A stretch of DNA of 38,028 nucleotides from Elusimicrobiota bacterium (lineage in GTDB: Bacteria; Elusimicrobiota; Elusimicrobia; UBA1565; JACRDR01): positions 1 through 38,028 of the forward strand of contig JACQPK010000402.1 in assembly GCA_016207565.1 (NCBI GenBank). Reading direction: 5' to 3'. The notes under the pieces were generated by a model that worked only from the letters and a program-made list of their open reading frames with translations, was not told the DNA's origin and made no database searches. Shown piece by piece: positions 37,701 through 38,028 of this stretch. The translations under genes and the position numbers were made by a program. Numbering within the stretch: the stretch's first letter is position 1; every line of letters starts with the position of its first letter.

Positions 37701-38028
37701 TCGACACGCCGCCTTGGAAGACCACGCTCCGGCCCACCGTCTTCGGCCCCTTCACCTTGTTCAGGTAGTTGCGGGCGATCGAGTACGCGAGCCCGGCGGC
37801 GATGTCGTCGGGCGTGTAGCCCTCGGCCTGGGCTTGGACGATCCGCGACTTCATGAAGACGGTGCAGACCTCGCCGAGGTCCGCCGGCGAGAGCGACTTC
37901 ATCGCCATGTCGCCCAGGTCCGAAACCAGGACGTCGAGCACGCGCTTGGCCGCCTCGTCGAAGAAGGACCCCGTGCCCGCGGCGCAGGCCTGGTTCATCT
38001 CGAAGTCCTGCACCCTGCCCCGCATGTC
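34726..38028 (-). CDS. Acyl-CoA dehydratase activase-related giant protein (C-terminal 1,100 residues; runs off right edge)
   Basis: At least 1,100 residues; the frame is open to the right edge, so the start is missing. The first part is the end of a BcrAD/BadFG-type ASKHA activase: GRVQDFEMNQACAAGTGSFF (bridging Fe-S Cys), VVFQGGVSNNKAVVAAFE and VEVPEHAEVMGAVGMAL. Then a Cys motif NKCGACANRCQLMH, a DUF2229-type region (RVIGFPAGLNFWESFPFWNAFF; FINIDPCLPMKVIYGMVADLL), and HgdB-like dehydratase regions (VLLGRPYNALDSGLNLGI; YITNFRCGPDAFI; FTNSSGSCRFSQYG; IMIGPMGCLPNTVYEG). Such fusions use ATP hydrolysis to drive a single electron into an Fe-S partner, as in 2-hydroxyacyl-CoA dehydratases. The substrate of the very large forms is not known to me. 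Confidence 0.92.
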   Translation of the reverse strand, partial: DMRGRVQDFEMNQACAAGTGSFFDEAAKRVLDVLVSDLGDMAMKSLSPADLGEVCTVFMKSRIVQAQAEGYTPDDIAAGLAYSIARNYLNKVKGPKTVGRSVVFQGGVSNNKAVVAAFEALTGRPVEVPEHAEVMGAVGMALIAKARFEAKLASEAQGAGDIDLAEAARRVGTKFRGLSGRFIPLEVKEANKCGACANRCQLMHLKTAEGEKIVYGGGCDLHDRSIPKEKKKLSENLPDLLEARLKLLTKDWVGEEGRGVAAAAGFKAWAKGVVARAFGAAAPANGGVVAPSGRVIGFPAGLNFWESFPFWNAFFTSAGLEVTVSARAGKETLELAKRFINIDPCLPMKVIYGMVADLLAKEGVTDVFLPAVVELKPFDPGSKKAAPCPQVQGVPFSLKGVFKAEEHGKRFLAPELNLRGSHEEVVAQFEKFGAELGLSAELVRHAFAQAEKASEAFRIAQREEGAKIFGELKAKGKKGIVLLGRPYNALDSGLNLGIDREGRRRGWQALPIDFLPLESATRSPADLNNDTWYFQGKLLQAAEVVAEDPDLFPVYITNFRCGPDAFIIKQVEARMRKAGKPFLVLELDEHSSIAGYRTRLDAFITSIELAQEAAAVAHEKAETLSALAAGGAAEPAGLSFITLEELKRKKVFIPRMSDHSILLAGALRAQGIDARAFRAPTDDALERGRRYANGKECLPYPVVVGEALRDLEAETKAGLKPEDAVVMFTNSSGSCRFSQYGRALQDALHSAGFPGAKVANLAGKSKEPIVHNHFTPTLKLATGIWKAYLVGDYMHQLLLENRPYEVHTDASAAAKAELLGAGRVALGDFGERLDLNDPDLARKVKLADLIYEKAVREASDAIGDESKLVDVLERFARDMAAVPQDRSRKKPLIGVTGEIYVRWNDYANGDVLRQIEAQGGEAFLSPIAEYIYNGVEHHSPLGRLGPKEMMSLKGMRSLLAYFVSNGFLRWHDRRLFKTFRKHLKRPAFGRAMDLREVIHHGRKHTGGFAAGEGPLTLGAIEEFALAGADGAIMIGPMGCLPNTVYEGLIPRLKEGLPEGKNDFPVLTVYMSEARNLKNVRTRTEALLYQARQFMTAKDPR

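Overview
The window is a gene-dense stretch of a very G+C-rich bacterial chromosome (about two thirds G+C by eye, strong third-position G/C bias). I see no rRNA, tRNA, CRISPR array, transposase or phage block. The mix of prepilin-like proteins (GFTLIE signatures), small secreted proteins of unknown function, an AmmeMemoRadiSam-type fusion protein and a giant CoA-dehydratase activase relative recalls uncultivated diderm lineages such as Elusimicrobiota. That placement is an inference from gene style, not from a marker phylogeny; the partial secA at the left edge would be the best marker to test it.

Layout. 1-1218: 5' part of secA (minus). 1282-8599: an accessory surface and secretion region on the plus strand. 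It holds a small exported protein, a type IV prepilin, an exported protein with an intact Hint (bacterial intein-like) domain followed by a degenerate second copy, an ECF-like sigma factor, a candidate membrane-anchored sigma regulator, and a tightly overlapping six-gene operon (4798-8599) of three related exported proteins and three minor pseudopilins. The Hint gene and the gene after the sigma factor share a two-block promoter-like element with identical spacing, so the sigma factor probably controls both.

8600-8690 holds a 28-bp perfect palindrome, three DnaA-box-like 9-mers and an AT-rich tract between convergent genes. 8675-16000 is mixed housekeeping and accessory material: a divergent MurC/Mpl-branch ligase, a predicted aminopeptidase lipoprotein, a PIN/ribbon-helix-helix toxin-antitoxin pair, a SAM methyltransferase, a rhodanese, an unknown protein, transaldolase and a double universal-stress protein. 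16096-20625 is a clean amino-acid operon, hom-thrC-thrB-lysC, in which every junction is a 4-base ATGA overlap.

20626-28094 (plus) carries a YdjM-like membrane protein, an exported Arg/Asp heptad-repeat protein, an isoprenylcysteine-methyltransferase-like membrane protein, a CheY-like regulator, proC, a long exported protein whose C-terminus looks like an ADP-ribosyltransferase, RNase D and an exported unknown. 28063-31340 (minus) is an overlapping set: an AmrB-AmrA (MEMO1-AMMECR1) fusion, a small membrane protein, an HTTM-family membrane protein and an FKBP-type lipoprotein. 31413-32756 (plus) has a 33-codon ORF, a histone-deacetylase-family enzyme and an ABM-like small protein. 32673-38028 (minus) has a DUF2231-like membrane protein, a His-rich exported protein, a membrane J-domain protein, a TPR protein and the large CoA-activase/dehydratase relative that runs off the right edge.

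Recurring architecture: operons joined by ATGA, GTGA or TGATG overlaps; good -35/-10 pairs with 17-bp spacers placed very close to start codons (proC looks leaderless); and several long, almost perfect hairpins without U-tracts, two of which lie inside coding sequence.
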